From Nitrospirillum amazonense (GTDB lineage Bacteria; Pseudomonadota; Alphaproteobacteria; Azospirillales; Azospirillaceae): a stretch of 64,000 nucleotides of DNA. Shown one piece after another: positions 17,328 through 24,825 of this stretch. Where the stretch lies: assembly GCF_007828035.1 (NCBI RefSeq), contig NZ_VITV01000002.1:799591-863590 (forward strand), read 5' to 3'. Position numbers and translations under genes: made by a program. How positions within the stretch are numbered: the stretch's first letter is position 1; every line of letters starts with the position of its first letter. The notes beneath the pieces were generated by a model. It was not told the origin of the DNA. It searched no databases and saw nothing but the letters and a program-made list of their open reading frames with translations.

Positions 17328-18563
17328 ATGGTGGATCGGGCGATCATCGCGCCGACAGAGGGCGCCCAGCGCAAGGCCGGTCTGGGACAGGGCATCATCC
17401 TGGTGATCAGCGGGTTCCTGCCCATCCTGGCGATCATCTCGCTGGCCCCGGCCGTGCCAACCATCCTGGACCACTTCCATGATGTCGCGAACGCGTCGCT
17501 GCTGGTGCCGGTGCTGGTCTCCGCGCCGGGCTTGGCCATCGCCGTGCTGGCCCCCTTCGCCGGGCTGGCGGTGGACCGTCTGGGCCGGCGGCCGCTGCTG
17601 GTCTGGTCGACGCTGCTGTACGGCATCGCGGGCGCCCTGCCCTATTTTCTGGACGGCCTTCATGCCGTCATCGCATCCCGCCTGTTGCTGGGCGTGGCGG
17701 AAGCGGCGATCCTGACCATCGTCAACACGCTGATCGCCGACTATTACGACCCGGCGGGTCGGCGCAAATGGCTGGTCATCCAGGGGGTCACCGGCTCGGC
17801 CCTGGCGCCGGCCGTGATCGCGGCGTCCGGTGTGCTGACCGAACTGCGCTGGAACGGCGTCTTCCTCATCTACCTCATCGCCCTGCCCATCTTTCTGGGC
17901 ATGTACGTCCTGATTTTCGAGCCGGAAAAGTCCACCACACCCCAGGCCCGGTCGGCGGAAGGTGACGGGCCCGTCCCCTCCTTCCCGGTGCGTGCCGTGG
18001 CACTGTACGGCGCCGTCACCCTGCTGGCCTCCACGATCTATTACGTCTTCATCATCCAGGGCGGCCTGGTGTTCCGCGAGGTGGGCGTCGATAGCCCCAG
18101 CAGGGTGGGCACCTTGATCTCAGTGGCCAGCATCGGCGTCCCCATCGGCACGCTGCTGTTCGGCTACCTCGGCAAGCGCGCCACGGCGCTGCAGCTGGCG
18201 GGCTTCTTCGCCCTGCTGGGCGTGGGCCTGACCGGCGTCGGGCTGTCGGGCGACTACAGGATCATGCTGGCCCTGTTGCTGCTGCAGCAGATGGGCGCCG
18301 GCATGACCGTGCCATCCCTCATCGCCTGGGCACAGGGCGTGCTGCCCTTCGCCCATCGCGGGCGCGGCATGGGCATCTGGGCCTCCTGCTTCTTCCTCGG
18401 CCAATTCACCAGCCCCTTCGTCGTCGCCGGCGCCAAGGCGCTGACGAACGGAACGGTACAGGCCGCTTTCGTCACCATGGGCCTCGTGGCCCTCGCCGCC
18501 GCCGGTGCCGCCCTGGCGGCCCTGTTGAGCGCCAAGCCATCCCCCCTGGACGCGGTGCCCTGA
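17328..18563 (+). CDS. Major facilitator superfamily transporter
   Basis: 411 residues with about 12 predicted membrane spans. The MFS loop 2-3 motif is present (GLAVDRLGRRPLLVWS) and the loop 8-9 equivalent is FGYLGKRATALQ. The start is the ATG at 17328 with GGGAGGA six bases before it; the open frame runs 200 bases further upstream through the promoter and is not coding there. First gene of a plus-strand operon with a hydroxypyruvate-isomerase-like enzyme and a GPH symporter. It probably carries a glycoside, aglycone or sugar product across the inner membrane; direction and substrate are unknown. Confidence 0.85.
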   Translation: MVDRAIIAPTEGAQRKAGLGQGIILVISGFLPILAIISLAPAVPTILDHFHDVANASLLVPVLVSAPGLAIAVLAPFAGLAVDRLGRRPLLVWSTLLYGIAGALPYFLDGLHAVIASRLLLGVAEAAILTIVNTLIADYYDPAGRRKWLVIQGVTGSALAPAVIAASGVLTELRWNGVFLIYLIALPIFLGMYVLIFEPEKSTTPQARSAEGDGPVPSFPVRAVALYGAVTLLASTIYYVFIIQGGLVFREVGVDSPSRVGTLISVASIGVPIGTLLFGYLGKRATALQLAGFFALLGVGLTGVGLSGDYRIMLALLLLQQMGAGMTVPSLIAWAQGVLPFAHRGRGMGIWASCFFLGQFTSPFVVAGAKALTNGTVQAAFVTMGLVALAAAGAALAALLSAKPSPLDAVP

Positions 18564-18597
18564 CGCGCACCCCGCCGGACCAATTCGGCCATGAAGC

Positions 18598-18614
18598 CGC
18601 CCCATGACGGGGCG
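18598..18614. other. Small hairpin between the MFS and isomerase genes
   Basis: CGCCCC-ATGAC-GGGGCG in the 86-base gap. It may attenuate or stabilise the operon mRNA. No T tract follows. Confidence 0.35.
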
Positions 18615-18649
18615 CGCGATGGCCCCTTCCCAACCGAGGAGTTTTCCCC

Positions 18650-19417
18650 ATGTACCTGGCCGCCTGCATCGAGTGGCTGTTCGCCGCCGAGCACCCGTCC
18701 TTTCCCGACCGCATCCATGCCGCCAAGGCTGCGGGGCTGACGGCGGTGGAGTTCCACCTGTGGCGGGACAAACCCCTGGCGGCGGTGCGCCGCGCCCTGG
18801 ACGAGACCGGGGTGCGGCTGGCCAGCATGGTCGTCGAACCGCGGCGCAGCCTGATCGACCCCGCCCAGCACGAGGAATTCCTGGCGGCGGTGCGTGACAG
18901 CCTGCGCGCCGCCAAGGAAGCGAGCGCGCCGGCCCTGGTGGTGGCGTCCGGCTTCACGAGGCCGGACGTGTCGCGCCAGGAACAGCATGACATCGCCGTC
19001 GGCATCCTGAAGCAGGCGGCCGCCCTGGCCGAACAGGCCGGCATCCTGCTGCTGCTGGAACCGCTCAACACCCGCGTCGAGCATCCGGGCATGTTCCTCG
19101 ACAGCACGGCCGAAGGGCTGGACATGGTGGAGGAGGTCGGCAGCCCCAACCTGCGCCTGCTGTATGACATGTACCACTCCACCGTGATGGGGGAAGACCC
19201 GGCCCAGGTGCTGGCCGGCCGTTTCCACCTGGTGGGGCACATCCAGGTCGCCGACGTTCCCGGGCGCCATCAGCCGGGCAACGGCACGGTGGATTGGCCG
19301 CGCTATGTCGGCGTTCTGCGGGACCTGGGCTACGCCGGTGCCGTGGGCCTGGAATACAAGCCCGAGGGCCCGACCCTGGAGACCCTGGCGACGGCCCGCG
19401 CCGCGCTGGGCCTGTAA
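18650..19417 (+). CDS. Hydroxypyruvate isomerase-like TIM-barrel protein
   Basis: 255 residues, xylose-isomerase-like TIM barrel of the Hyi/OtnI group. Candidate metal ligands: Glu in LLLEPLNTR, Asp in LLYDMYHS, His/Asp region in GHIQVADVPGRHQPGNG, and Glu in GLEYKP. The GHIQVADVPGRH signature and the length fit this family, which isomerises small 2-keto/aldehyde sugar acids or 3-keto sugars. SD GAGGAG precedes the ATG. It lies between two transporter genes, and may convert a sugar fragment produced by the C-glycoside cleavage system. The actual substrate is not predictable. Confidence 0.85.
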   Translation: MYLAACIEWLFAAEHPSFPDRIHAAKAAGLTAVEFHLWRDKPLAAVRRALDETGVRLASMVVEPRRSLIDPAQHEEFLAAVRDSLRAAKEASAPALVVASGFTRPDVSRQEQHDIAVGILKQAAALAEQAGILLLLEPLNTRVEHPGMFLDSTAEGLDMVEEVGSPNLRLLYDMYHSTVMGEDPAQVLAGRFHLVGHIQVADVPGRHQPGNGTVDWPRYVGVLRDLGYAGAVGLEYKPEGPTLETLATARAALGL

Positions 19418-19441
19418 CCTCACCTGGGGAGAGCAACGGCG

Positions 19442-20824
19442 ATGTCCACGCACACCGGGGGCGGCATCGCCGCCCCGATCCCAGCCCATCCGGCCACCGG
19501 CGACGCCCCCATCCCGACCGCCACGGGCGACGCCCTGCCCTGGCGCGCCAAGATCAGCTACGGCGCCGGCGACTTCGCCTTCGGCCTGTGCTGGAACATG
19601 GTCGGGGCCTTCCTGCTCTATTTCTATACCGACGTGGCGCTGCTGCCGGTGGGCGTCGTCGGCACGCTGTTCCTGCTGTCACGGCTGCTGGACGCCGGGA
19701 TCGACCCGGTGGTCGGCCTTCTGGTGGACAGAACACGCAGCCGGTGGGGCCGGACCCGGCCCTATTTCCTCTATGGCGCGGTGCCCTTCGGCCTGTTCTC
19801 GGTGGCCGTCTTCTACGTTCCACCCCTGGGAGACACCGGCAAGCTGGTCTGGGCCGGCGCTACCTTCATCATCCTGGGCCTGCTGTTCTCCGTCGTGAAC
19901 ATTCCCTACAGCGCGCTGCTGCCCATGATGACGGCGCGCCAGCGGGAACGGGTGCAGGTCGGCAGCCTGCGCTCCGCCGGCACGGCCTTGTCGGTCATCT
20001 TCGCCACGGCAGGCACCATGCCCCTGGTGACGGCGCTGGGCGGCGGCGACAAGGCCCAGGGCTTCCTCTTGACCGCGCTGCTGGCGGCCGGCGTGTCGGT
20101 GGCGCTGATCCTGAACCTTTTCGCCAACTGCCGCGAAGTCGTCCATGACAGGGGGGACGAACCACCCGCCACCCTGTCCGCCGTCGCGAACATGGTCCGC
20201 AACCGCGCCTGGCTGGTGGTGTTCCTGTTCACCATCCTGAACTTCATCCGCTTCGGTGCCGTGCTGGCGGTGACGGCGTATTTCGTCCTGAATGTCCTGC
20301 ACCAGCCGTGGATGATCTCCATCCTGCTGCCGGCCATTTCCGGCACCCTGCTGATCGGGTCAGCGATCGCACCGCCCTATCTGCGCCGCTTCGGCATGCG
20401 CCAGGGCAACCGCCTGGTGCTGATCGCGGCCACGGGGCTGTACCTGGTCCTGCCCCTGGCCGAAGGCCAGCCCTGGCTGTTCCTGGCGATCTACATTCTG
20501 GCCTCGGTCCTCATCAGCGTCACCATGACGGCGATCTTCGCCATGGCGGCTGAAACCGTGGACTATCACGAAGCCCATTTCGGCGTGCGGCATGAGGGCC
20601 TGCTGTCGGCCGGCATCAGCCTGTCGACCAAGATCGGCATGGCCCTGGGCGGCGCCGTCATCGCCTATGGACTGGCGTGGGTCGACTACAATCCCGCCGC
20701 CGTCAGCGACGGGGCCGTGCACATGGTGCACGCGCTGTATTATGTGCCGGCACTCCTGGTGCTGGTGCTGCAGATCATCTGCATCAGCTTCTATCCCGCC
20801 ATACCCAAGCGCGCCCAGGCCTGA
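19442..20824 (+). CDS. GPH-family sugar:cation symporter
   Basis: 460 residues, about 12 membrane spans, member of the glycoside-pentoside-hexuronide:cation symporter family (MelB, XynB and YicJ relatives). The signature DRTRSRWGRTRPYFLYG is intact after membrane span 2, and YHEAHFGVRHEGLL near residue 385 is typical of the family. The N-terminal 30 residues are Pro/Thr/Ala-rich and probably cytosolic. It starts 24 bases after the isomerase stop. These carriers import glycosides with Na+ or H+, so it likely brings an intact glucoside or keto-glucoside into the cytoplasm, where the GH3 enzyme and the C-deglycosidase are. Confidence 0.9.
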   Translation: MSTHTGGGIAAPIPAHPATGDAPIPTATGDALPWRAKISYGAGDFAFGLCWNMVGAFLLYFYTDVALLPVGVVGTLFLLSRLLDAGIDPVVGLLVDRTRSRWGRTRPYFLYGAVPFGLFSVAVFYVPPLGDTGKLVWAGATFIILGLLFSVVNIPYSALLPMMTARQRERVQVGSLRSAGTALSVIFATAGTMPLVTALGGGDKAQGFLLTALLAAGVSVALILNLFANCREVVHDRGDEPPATLSAVANMVRNRAWLVVFLFTILNFIRFGAVLAVTAYFVLNVLHQPWMISILLPAISGTLLIGSAIAPPYLRRFGMRQGNRLVLIAATGLYLVLPLAEGQPWLFLAIYILASVLISVTMTAIFAMAAETVDYHEAHFGVRHEGLLSAGISLSTKIGMALGGAVIAYGLAWVDYNPAAVSDGAVHMVHALYYVPALLVLVLQIICISFYPAIPKRAQA

Positions 20825-20836
20825 AACCGGCGCAAG

Positions 20837-20869
20837 AAAAGGGGCGCGACGGTCAAGCCGCCGCGCCCC
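20837..20869 (-). terminator. Terminator between the convergent symporter and C-deglycosidase genes
   Basis: GGGGCGCG (20841-20848) pairs with CGCGCCCC (20862-20869), with an inner CGG/CCG pair. On the minus strand the stem is followed by TTTTCTT (complement of the bases just before 20841), so it should end the C-deglycosidase operon. It may also act on the plus strand. Confidence 0.7.
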
Positions 20870-20892
20870 AGTACCGGCATGGAATGGAAGGG

Positions 20893-21285
20893 CTATGCCG
20901 GGATCACCAGTTCCTTCGTGTCGCGCGTGGTCGGCACGAAGGGAAGATAGGAAACGCGGATACGCTCCGACAGCTGCAGGCGATGCCGGCCGGGCGCCAG
21001 GCCGTCGGGACGCAGCACCGTCACCGCCGCCTTCTCACCGAAGTTCCAGCGTTCCGTGTATTCCGTCTCCATCTCGTCCAGCGTCCAGGTGCGTCCGCGG
21101 ACGGAGAAGCGGACGTCCTGGCGGGAAACCGGTTCGCCATCGATGATGACCCCGATGTCCTCGACCATGGAAAGGCCGATGCCGCGGTAGTAGGGCAGCC
21201 GGGCCAGGAAGGTGAAGCCGACCACCTGGCCGCCCTCGACCACGTTGCCGAAACCGTCCTCGCAGATCATGTATTTGTCGAACAT
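20893..21285 (-). CDS. C-glycoside deglycosidase beta subunit (DUF6379 family)
   Basis: 130 residues, all-beta small protein. I recognise the pattern of the small subunit of C-deglycosidases (CarC/DgpB type, DUF6379): MFDKYMICEDGFGNV at the N terminus, FLARLPYYRGIGLSMVEDI, RFSVRGRTWTLDEMETEY and the C-terminal RVSYLPFVPTTRD. In characterised complexes this subunit packs on the TIM-barrel subunit and helps form its active site. ATG at 21285, with GGAGG about seven bases upstream; a GTG 18 bases earlier overlaps the previous stop. It follows the large-subunit gene by 14 bases, exactly the expected pairing. Followed by a terminator. Confidence 0.88.
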   Translation of the reverse strand: MFDKYMICEDGFGNVVEGGQVVGFTFLARLPYYRGIGLSMVEDIGVIIDGEPVSRQDVRFSVRGRTWTLDEMETEYTERWNFGEKAAVTVLRPDGLAPGRHRLQLSERIRVSYLPFVPTTRDTKELVIPA

Positions 21286-21299
21286 GGTGGCCCCTCCCC

Positions 21300-22310
21300 T
21301 CACGCGGCGCCGACGGCGGCCTGCGGCTCACCGATCAGCTTCTTGAACATTTCCTGCTGGCGGCGGACCTGCTCGATGGAGTCCACCGGGAAGGCGTCCT
21401 GGATCCAGCGGTTGCCTTCATATTCGGAACAGATGTAGCCCTTGTAGCCGCCCTGCTTCAGCACGCGGATGATCTCGTCATACGGGATCGACGGCTCCAC
21501 CAAATCCTCCGTCATCTCATAGAATTTGGCGTGGATGTTCCAGATGCGGTCCATGTGGTCCAGCATGCGCTTGGGCTCGAACGCCGCGTTGTGGCGCAGG
21601 GTGGTGGCCATGCCGATGGCGGGGCCGACACCGCCCATCTTCTCCACCTCCAGGATCACGTACTCGCTCAGGACCCGGTCTTCGTAGGCCTTGCAGATGT
21701 AGTCGGCGATGTGCTGGGGCACGCCGTCGCGGATGAACTTCTCCTTCCACACCGGCGGGAAGGCGAACAGGAACATGCCCATGTCCGGCAGGAATCCCAG
21801 GTAGTCGGAGCCCGACTTCTCGAACGCCTCGGCATGGCGGATGATCCAGGGATGATCGAAGTGCAGCGGCGCATGCACCTCGATCAGGAGGCGCACGTTG
21901 CGGCTTTCCGCATAATCGGCGCACGCCACCAGCACCTTGGGATCGATGGACACCAGGGCGCGGGTGTAGGGACAGCCAAGGCGGGCCGCATGGTCGATGT
22001 CGACCTTGCAGGAGGCCACCTGCTCCTCGAACGGCATCGGCCGGTCCTTGTACTTCTTATAGTCCAGCATGAAGTCGTGGCAGACGGGCGTCGTGCCGTA
22101 CTTGGCCATCAGCGCGTGCCAGTTGTCGTAGACGGACGGGTCCAGGGGGTTGGGATAATCAGGGAACGTCTGCTCGCTGATGAGCTCGATGCCGTTGGCG
22201 CCCATCTCGGCGGACACCTTGATCAGGTCTTCCAGCGACTTCTGCCGCAGGAAATATTCTTCCTGGTAACTGTAGAGGCTGACGCCCCGCTTGATGTCGT
22301 ACGTCGACAT
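21300..22310 (-). CDS. C-glycoside deglycosidase alpha subunit-like TIM-barrel protein
   Basis: 336 residues, sugar-phosphate isomerase/epimerase-like TIM barrel, no signal peptide. Paired with a DUF6379 subunit it corresponds to the large subunit of CarBC/DgpBC-type C-deglycosidases, which remove the aglycone from 3-oxo-C-glucosides by metal-assisted deprotonation and beta-elimination. Candidate metal ligands are Glu144 (LLIEVHAP), Asp176 (FLPDMG), His260 (WNIHAKF) and Glu296 (YICSEYEG); His146 is a candidate catalytic base. These assignments are my reading, not an alignment. ATG with AAGGA eight bases upstream. A separate promoter lies at 22493-22521, so it may be expressed more strongly than the upstream genes. 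Confidence 0.85.
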   Translation of the reverse strand: MSTYDIKRGVSLYSYQEEYFLRQKSLEDLIKVSAEMGANGIELISEQTFPDYPNPLDPSVYDNWHALMAKYGTTPVCHDFMLDYKKYKDRPMPFEEQVASCKVDIDHAARLGCPYTRALVSIDPKVLVACADYAESRNVRLLIEVHAPLHFDHPWIIRHAEAFEKSGSDYLGFLPDMGMFLFAFPPVWKEKFIRDGVPQHIADYICKAYEDRVLSEYVILEVEKMGGVGPAIGMATTLRHNAAFEPKRMLDHMDRIWNIHAKFYEMTEDLVEPSIPYDEIIRVLKQGGYKGYICSEYEGNRWIQDAFPVDSIEQVRRQQEMFKKLIGEPQAAVGAA

Positions 22311-22488
22311 GAAGGCTGTCCTTGTCAGATGCGGCCCCGCCGGGAGCCGGTTTGGACGGCGGTCTCAGGCCAGAGCCCGATCTCTTGGATTCCGGATGGC
22401 GAACCCGCGCCTCCCCGCGCGCGTCGCCCGGTCATGGCAGCCGCGTGCGCCGGAAAACCGGCAGGGACCGCCACAGAACGATATTGGT

Positions 22489-22508
22489 ATCAATATTATT
22501 ATTCTTAT
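22489..22508. promoter_or_regulatory. Operator candidate in the C-deglycosidase promoter
   Basis: ATCAATAT-TATT-ATTCTTAT. The right arm is identical to the perfect palindrome at 26973-26992 and the left arm matches at 5 of 8 positions. It overlaps the -10 and spacer of the promoter at 22493-22521. Confidence 0.5.
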
Positions 22509-22521
22509 TCTGGAAAATCAA
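22493..22521 (-). promoter_or_regulatory. Promoter for the C-deglycosidase subunit genes
   Basis: On the minus strand: -35 TTGATT (22516-22521), 17-base spacer, -10 TAATAT (22493-22498). The leader to the ATG at 22310 would be about 175 bases. It lies in a 235-base AT-rich gap between two same-strand genes. Confidence 0.55.
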
Positions 22522-22545
22522 TCATCCCGCAAATGATGCGCCCGG

Positions 22546-23598
22546 TCACAGCCCGAGCAGGCGGCGGTTCAGCGCCCTGTCGCCCCCGGCATCGGCGAAA
22601 TCGTCGAACGCCCGCTCGGTCACGCGGATGATGTGGTCCTGGATGAAGCGCGCGCCTTCACGGGCACCGTCCTCGGGATGCTTCAGGGCGCATTCCCATT
22701 CCAGCACGGCCCAGTTGGGATAGTCGTAGGCTGCCATCTTGGAGAAGACAGCTTTGAAATCCACCTGGCCGTCGCCCAGCGACCGGAAGCGACCTGGCCG
22801 GTCGACCCAGCCTTGATAGCCGCCGTAGACGCCCGACCGCCCGTTGGGCCGGAACTCCGCATCCTTCACGTGGAACGCGCGGATCCGCTCATGATAGAGG
22901 TCGATAAAGGCCAGATAGTCGAGCTGCTGCAGCACGAAATGGCTGGGATCGAACAGGATATTGGCACGGGGGTGCTGGCCAACGGCCTCCAGGAAGCGCT
23001 CGAAGGTGGCGCCGTCGTGCAGGTCCTCCCCCGGGTGCAGCTCGAAGCAGACGTCCACGCCGACGTCGTCGAACGCATCCAGGATGGGCCGCCAGCGCCG
23101 CGCCAGTTCGGCGAACGCTTCCTCCACCAGGCCCGCCGGCCGCTGCGGCCAGGGATAGAGGTAAGGCCAGGCCAGTGCGCCGGAAAAGCTGGCGTGCCCT
23201 GTGAGCCCCAGGTTGGCACTTGCCCGCGCGGCCATCCGCATCTGCTCCACCGCCCAGGCCTGCCGCGCCGCCGGATTGCCGCGCACCGACGGGTCGGCGA
23301 AGCCGTCGAACTGCGCGTCATAGGCGGGATGGACGGCGACCAGCTGCCCCTGCAGGTGTGTGGACAGTTCCGTCACGGCCAAGCCGTGGGCGGCAAGCGT
23401 GCCCGTGACTTCCTGCGCGTAGTCGCGGCTTTCCGCCGCCAGGCGCAAGTTGAAAAGGCGGGAATCCCAACTGGGGATCTGCACCCCCTTGAAGCCCAGG
23501 TCCGCGGCCCAGGCGGCAATGCCGGCCAGGCTGTTGAAGGGGGCGGCATCGCCGGCGAATTGCGCCAGGAAGATGCCCGGCCCTTTGATGGTTCGCAT
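22546..23598 (-). CDS. Sugar phosphate isomerase/epimerase family TIM-barrel protein
   Basis: 350 residues. The xylose-isomerase-like metal set is readable: Glu in CFELHPGED, Asp in ILFDPSHF, His in FHVKDAEF and Glu in VLEWECALK, so a metal-dependent isomerase, epimerase or lyase is expected. The sequence differs clearly from the 21300-22310 protein, and it has no DUF6379 partner of its own. Relatives are commonly encoded beside Gfo/Idh/MocA oxidoreductases, as here, and are thought to act on 3-keto or inosose-type sugars. SD AAGGA lies seven bases before the ATG. The short gap upstream holds three tandem 15-base repeats. Likely role: handling the keto-sugar made or released by the pathway. 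Confidence 0.85.
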   Translation of the reverse strand: MRTIKGPGIFLAQFAGDAAPFNSLAGIAAWAADLGFKGVQIPSWDSRLFNLRLAAESRDYAQEVTGTLAAHGLAVTELSTHLQGQLVAVHPAYDAQFDGFADPSVRGNPAARQAWAVEQMRMAARASANLGLTGHASFSGALAWPYLYPWPQRPAGLVEEAFAELARRWRPILDAFDDVGVDVCFELHPGEDLHDGATFERFLEAVGQHPRANILFDPSHFVLQQLDYLAFIDLYHERIRAFHVKDAEFRPNGRSGVYGGYQGWVDRPGRFRSLGDGQVDFKAVFSKMAAYDYPNWAVLEWECALKHPEDGAREGARFIQDHIIRVTERAFDDFADAGGDRALNRRLLGL

Positions 23599-23610
23599 GG
23601 ATTTTCCTTT

Positions 23611-23655
23611 CCCGTCAGATTAGGTCCCGTCAGATCAGGTCCCGTCAGATAGGCC
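23611..23655. repeat. Three tandem 15-base repeats upstream of an isomerase gene
   Basis: Units CCCGTCAGATTAGGT, CCCGTCAGATCAGGT and a partial third CCCGTCAGATAGG fill the gap between the Gfo/Idh/MocA stop and the isomerase ribosome-binding site. One or two base differences between units suggest a recent slippage expansion. Confidence 0.85.
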
Positions 23656-23656
23656 C

Positions 23657-24808
23657 TCAGACGGCCAGCCGAACCCAGCCGCCGCCGGCGGCGCTGTTGG
23701 CCACGGCCGTTTCGATGAAGGCCATGCCGCGCAAGCCGGCGTCCACGCCGGGCAAGGTGCCGTCCGGGGGCAGGCGGCCGGCATGGATGGCGGCGGCGAA
23801 ATCGCGGTACAGGTTGGCGAAGGCCTCGATGTAGCCCTCGGGATGCCCGATGGGCAGACGGGTGGCGGCCTGCGCCGCCGCGCCCACGGCCCCGCCGCCG
23901 GCGTGCAGCACCTCGGTCCGGCCGTCCAGGCCGTTGATGGTCAGGGTGTTCGGGGTTTCCTGCGACCAGTCGAGCCCGGCTTCGGTGCCGAAGACCCGCA
24001 GGCGCAAACCGTTCCGGTCGCCGGCGGCGATCTGGGAGGCCTGCAGCACCCCCGGCACGCCGGTGGGCGTGCCGTCATCGAACCGCAGCAGGATGTTGCA
24101 GTCGTCATCCAGGCGCCGGCCCGGCACCAGGATGGACAGGTCGGCGCACAGGCGGGTAACCAGCGCGCCGGTGACGAATTCCGCCAGGTTGAAGGCGTGG
24201 ACACCAATGTCGCCGATACAGCCGCCAGCGCCGGAGCGGCCCGGATCGGTCCGCCAATCGGCCTGCTTGAGGCCCGTGGTTTCCACCCGAGTGGACAGCC
24301 AACCCTGGCTGTATTCCACCACCACCTTGCGCAGCCGGCCGATGCGGCCCGCCGCCACCAGCGCCCGGGCCTCGCGGACCAAGGGATAACCGGTGTAGGT
24401 GTGGGTCAGGGCATAAAGGCCGCGCGCGCCGGCGGCGACCTCCGCCAGGTCGCGCATTTCCGCCAGGGTAAGTGCGGCGGGCTTATCGCACATGACATGC
24501 AGGCCCGCGTGCAGGGCGTGGACGCTGGCCGGCACATGGAGATGATTGGGGGTGACGATGGCCACAACGTCGATGCCGTCGGCCCGCTCCCGCTCGGCGG
24601 CGATCATGGCCGCGTAGCTGGGATAGGCCCGCGCGGGATCGACGCTGTAGGCAGCACCCCCCTGGCGCGACCGGTCGGGGTCGCTGCTGAACGCACCGGC
24701 GACCAGGCGGAACCGGCCGTCCAGCTCCGCCGCCATGCGGTGAACGGGCCCGATGAAACTGCCCGGGCCGCCACCGATGAGGCCAAGGCGCAGAACGGCA
24801 TTGGACAT
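23657..24808 (-). CDS. Gfo/Idh/MocA family oxidoreductase
   Basis: 383 residues. The N-terminal NAD(P)-binding Rossmann domain has LGLIGGGPGSFIG and the motif VTPNHLH, then CDKPAAL, where DKP replaces the usual EKP with Lys kept. The C-terminal domain contains GGCIGDIGVHAFNL with the conserved His. Members oxidise or reduce a sugar hydroxyl; DgpA-type homologues oxidise C-glucosides at C3 before the C-C bond is cut. ATG at 24808 after GGAGGAAGGG; the same frame is open to 26398 but overlaps the MFS gene and is not coding there. Between the MFS and isomerase genes of one operon. It may make the 3-oxo-glucoside or reduce the released 3-keto-sugar. Confidence 0.9.
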   Translation of the reverse strand: MSNAVLRLGLIGGGPGSFIGPVHRMAAELDGRFRLVAGAFSSDPDRSRQGGAAYSVDPARAYPSYAAMIAAERERADGIDVVAIVTPNHLHVPASVHALHAGLHVMCDKPAALTLAEMRDLAEVAAGARGLYALTHTYTGYPLVREARALVAAGRIGRLRKVVVEYSQGWLSTRVETTGLKQADWRTDPGRSGAGGCIGDIGVHAFNLAEFVTGALVTRLCADLSILVPGRRLDDDCNILLRFDDGTPTGVPGVLQASQIAAGDRNGLRLRVFGTEAGLDWSQETPNTLTINGLDGRTEVLHAGGGAVGAAAQAATRLPIGHPEGYIEAFANLYRDFAAAIHAGRLPPDGTLPGVDAGLRGMAFIETAVANSAAGGGWVRLAV

Positions 24809-24825
24809 CCCTTCCTCCCTTCCGG

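Noticed and set aside
21286-21303. GTG start at 21303 for the small C-deglycosidase subunit
   Set aside because: It would overlap the large-subunit stop and has no ribosome site, whereas ATG 21285 has GGAGG.
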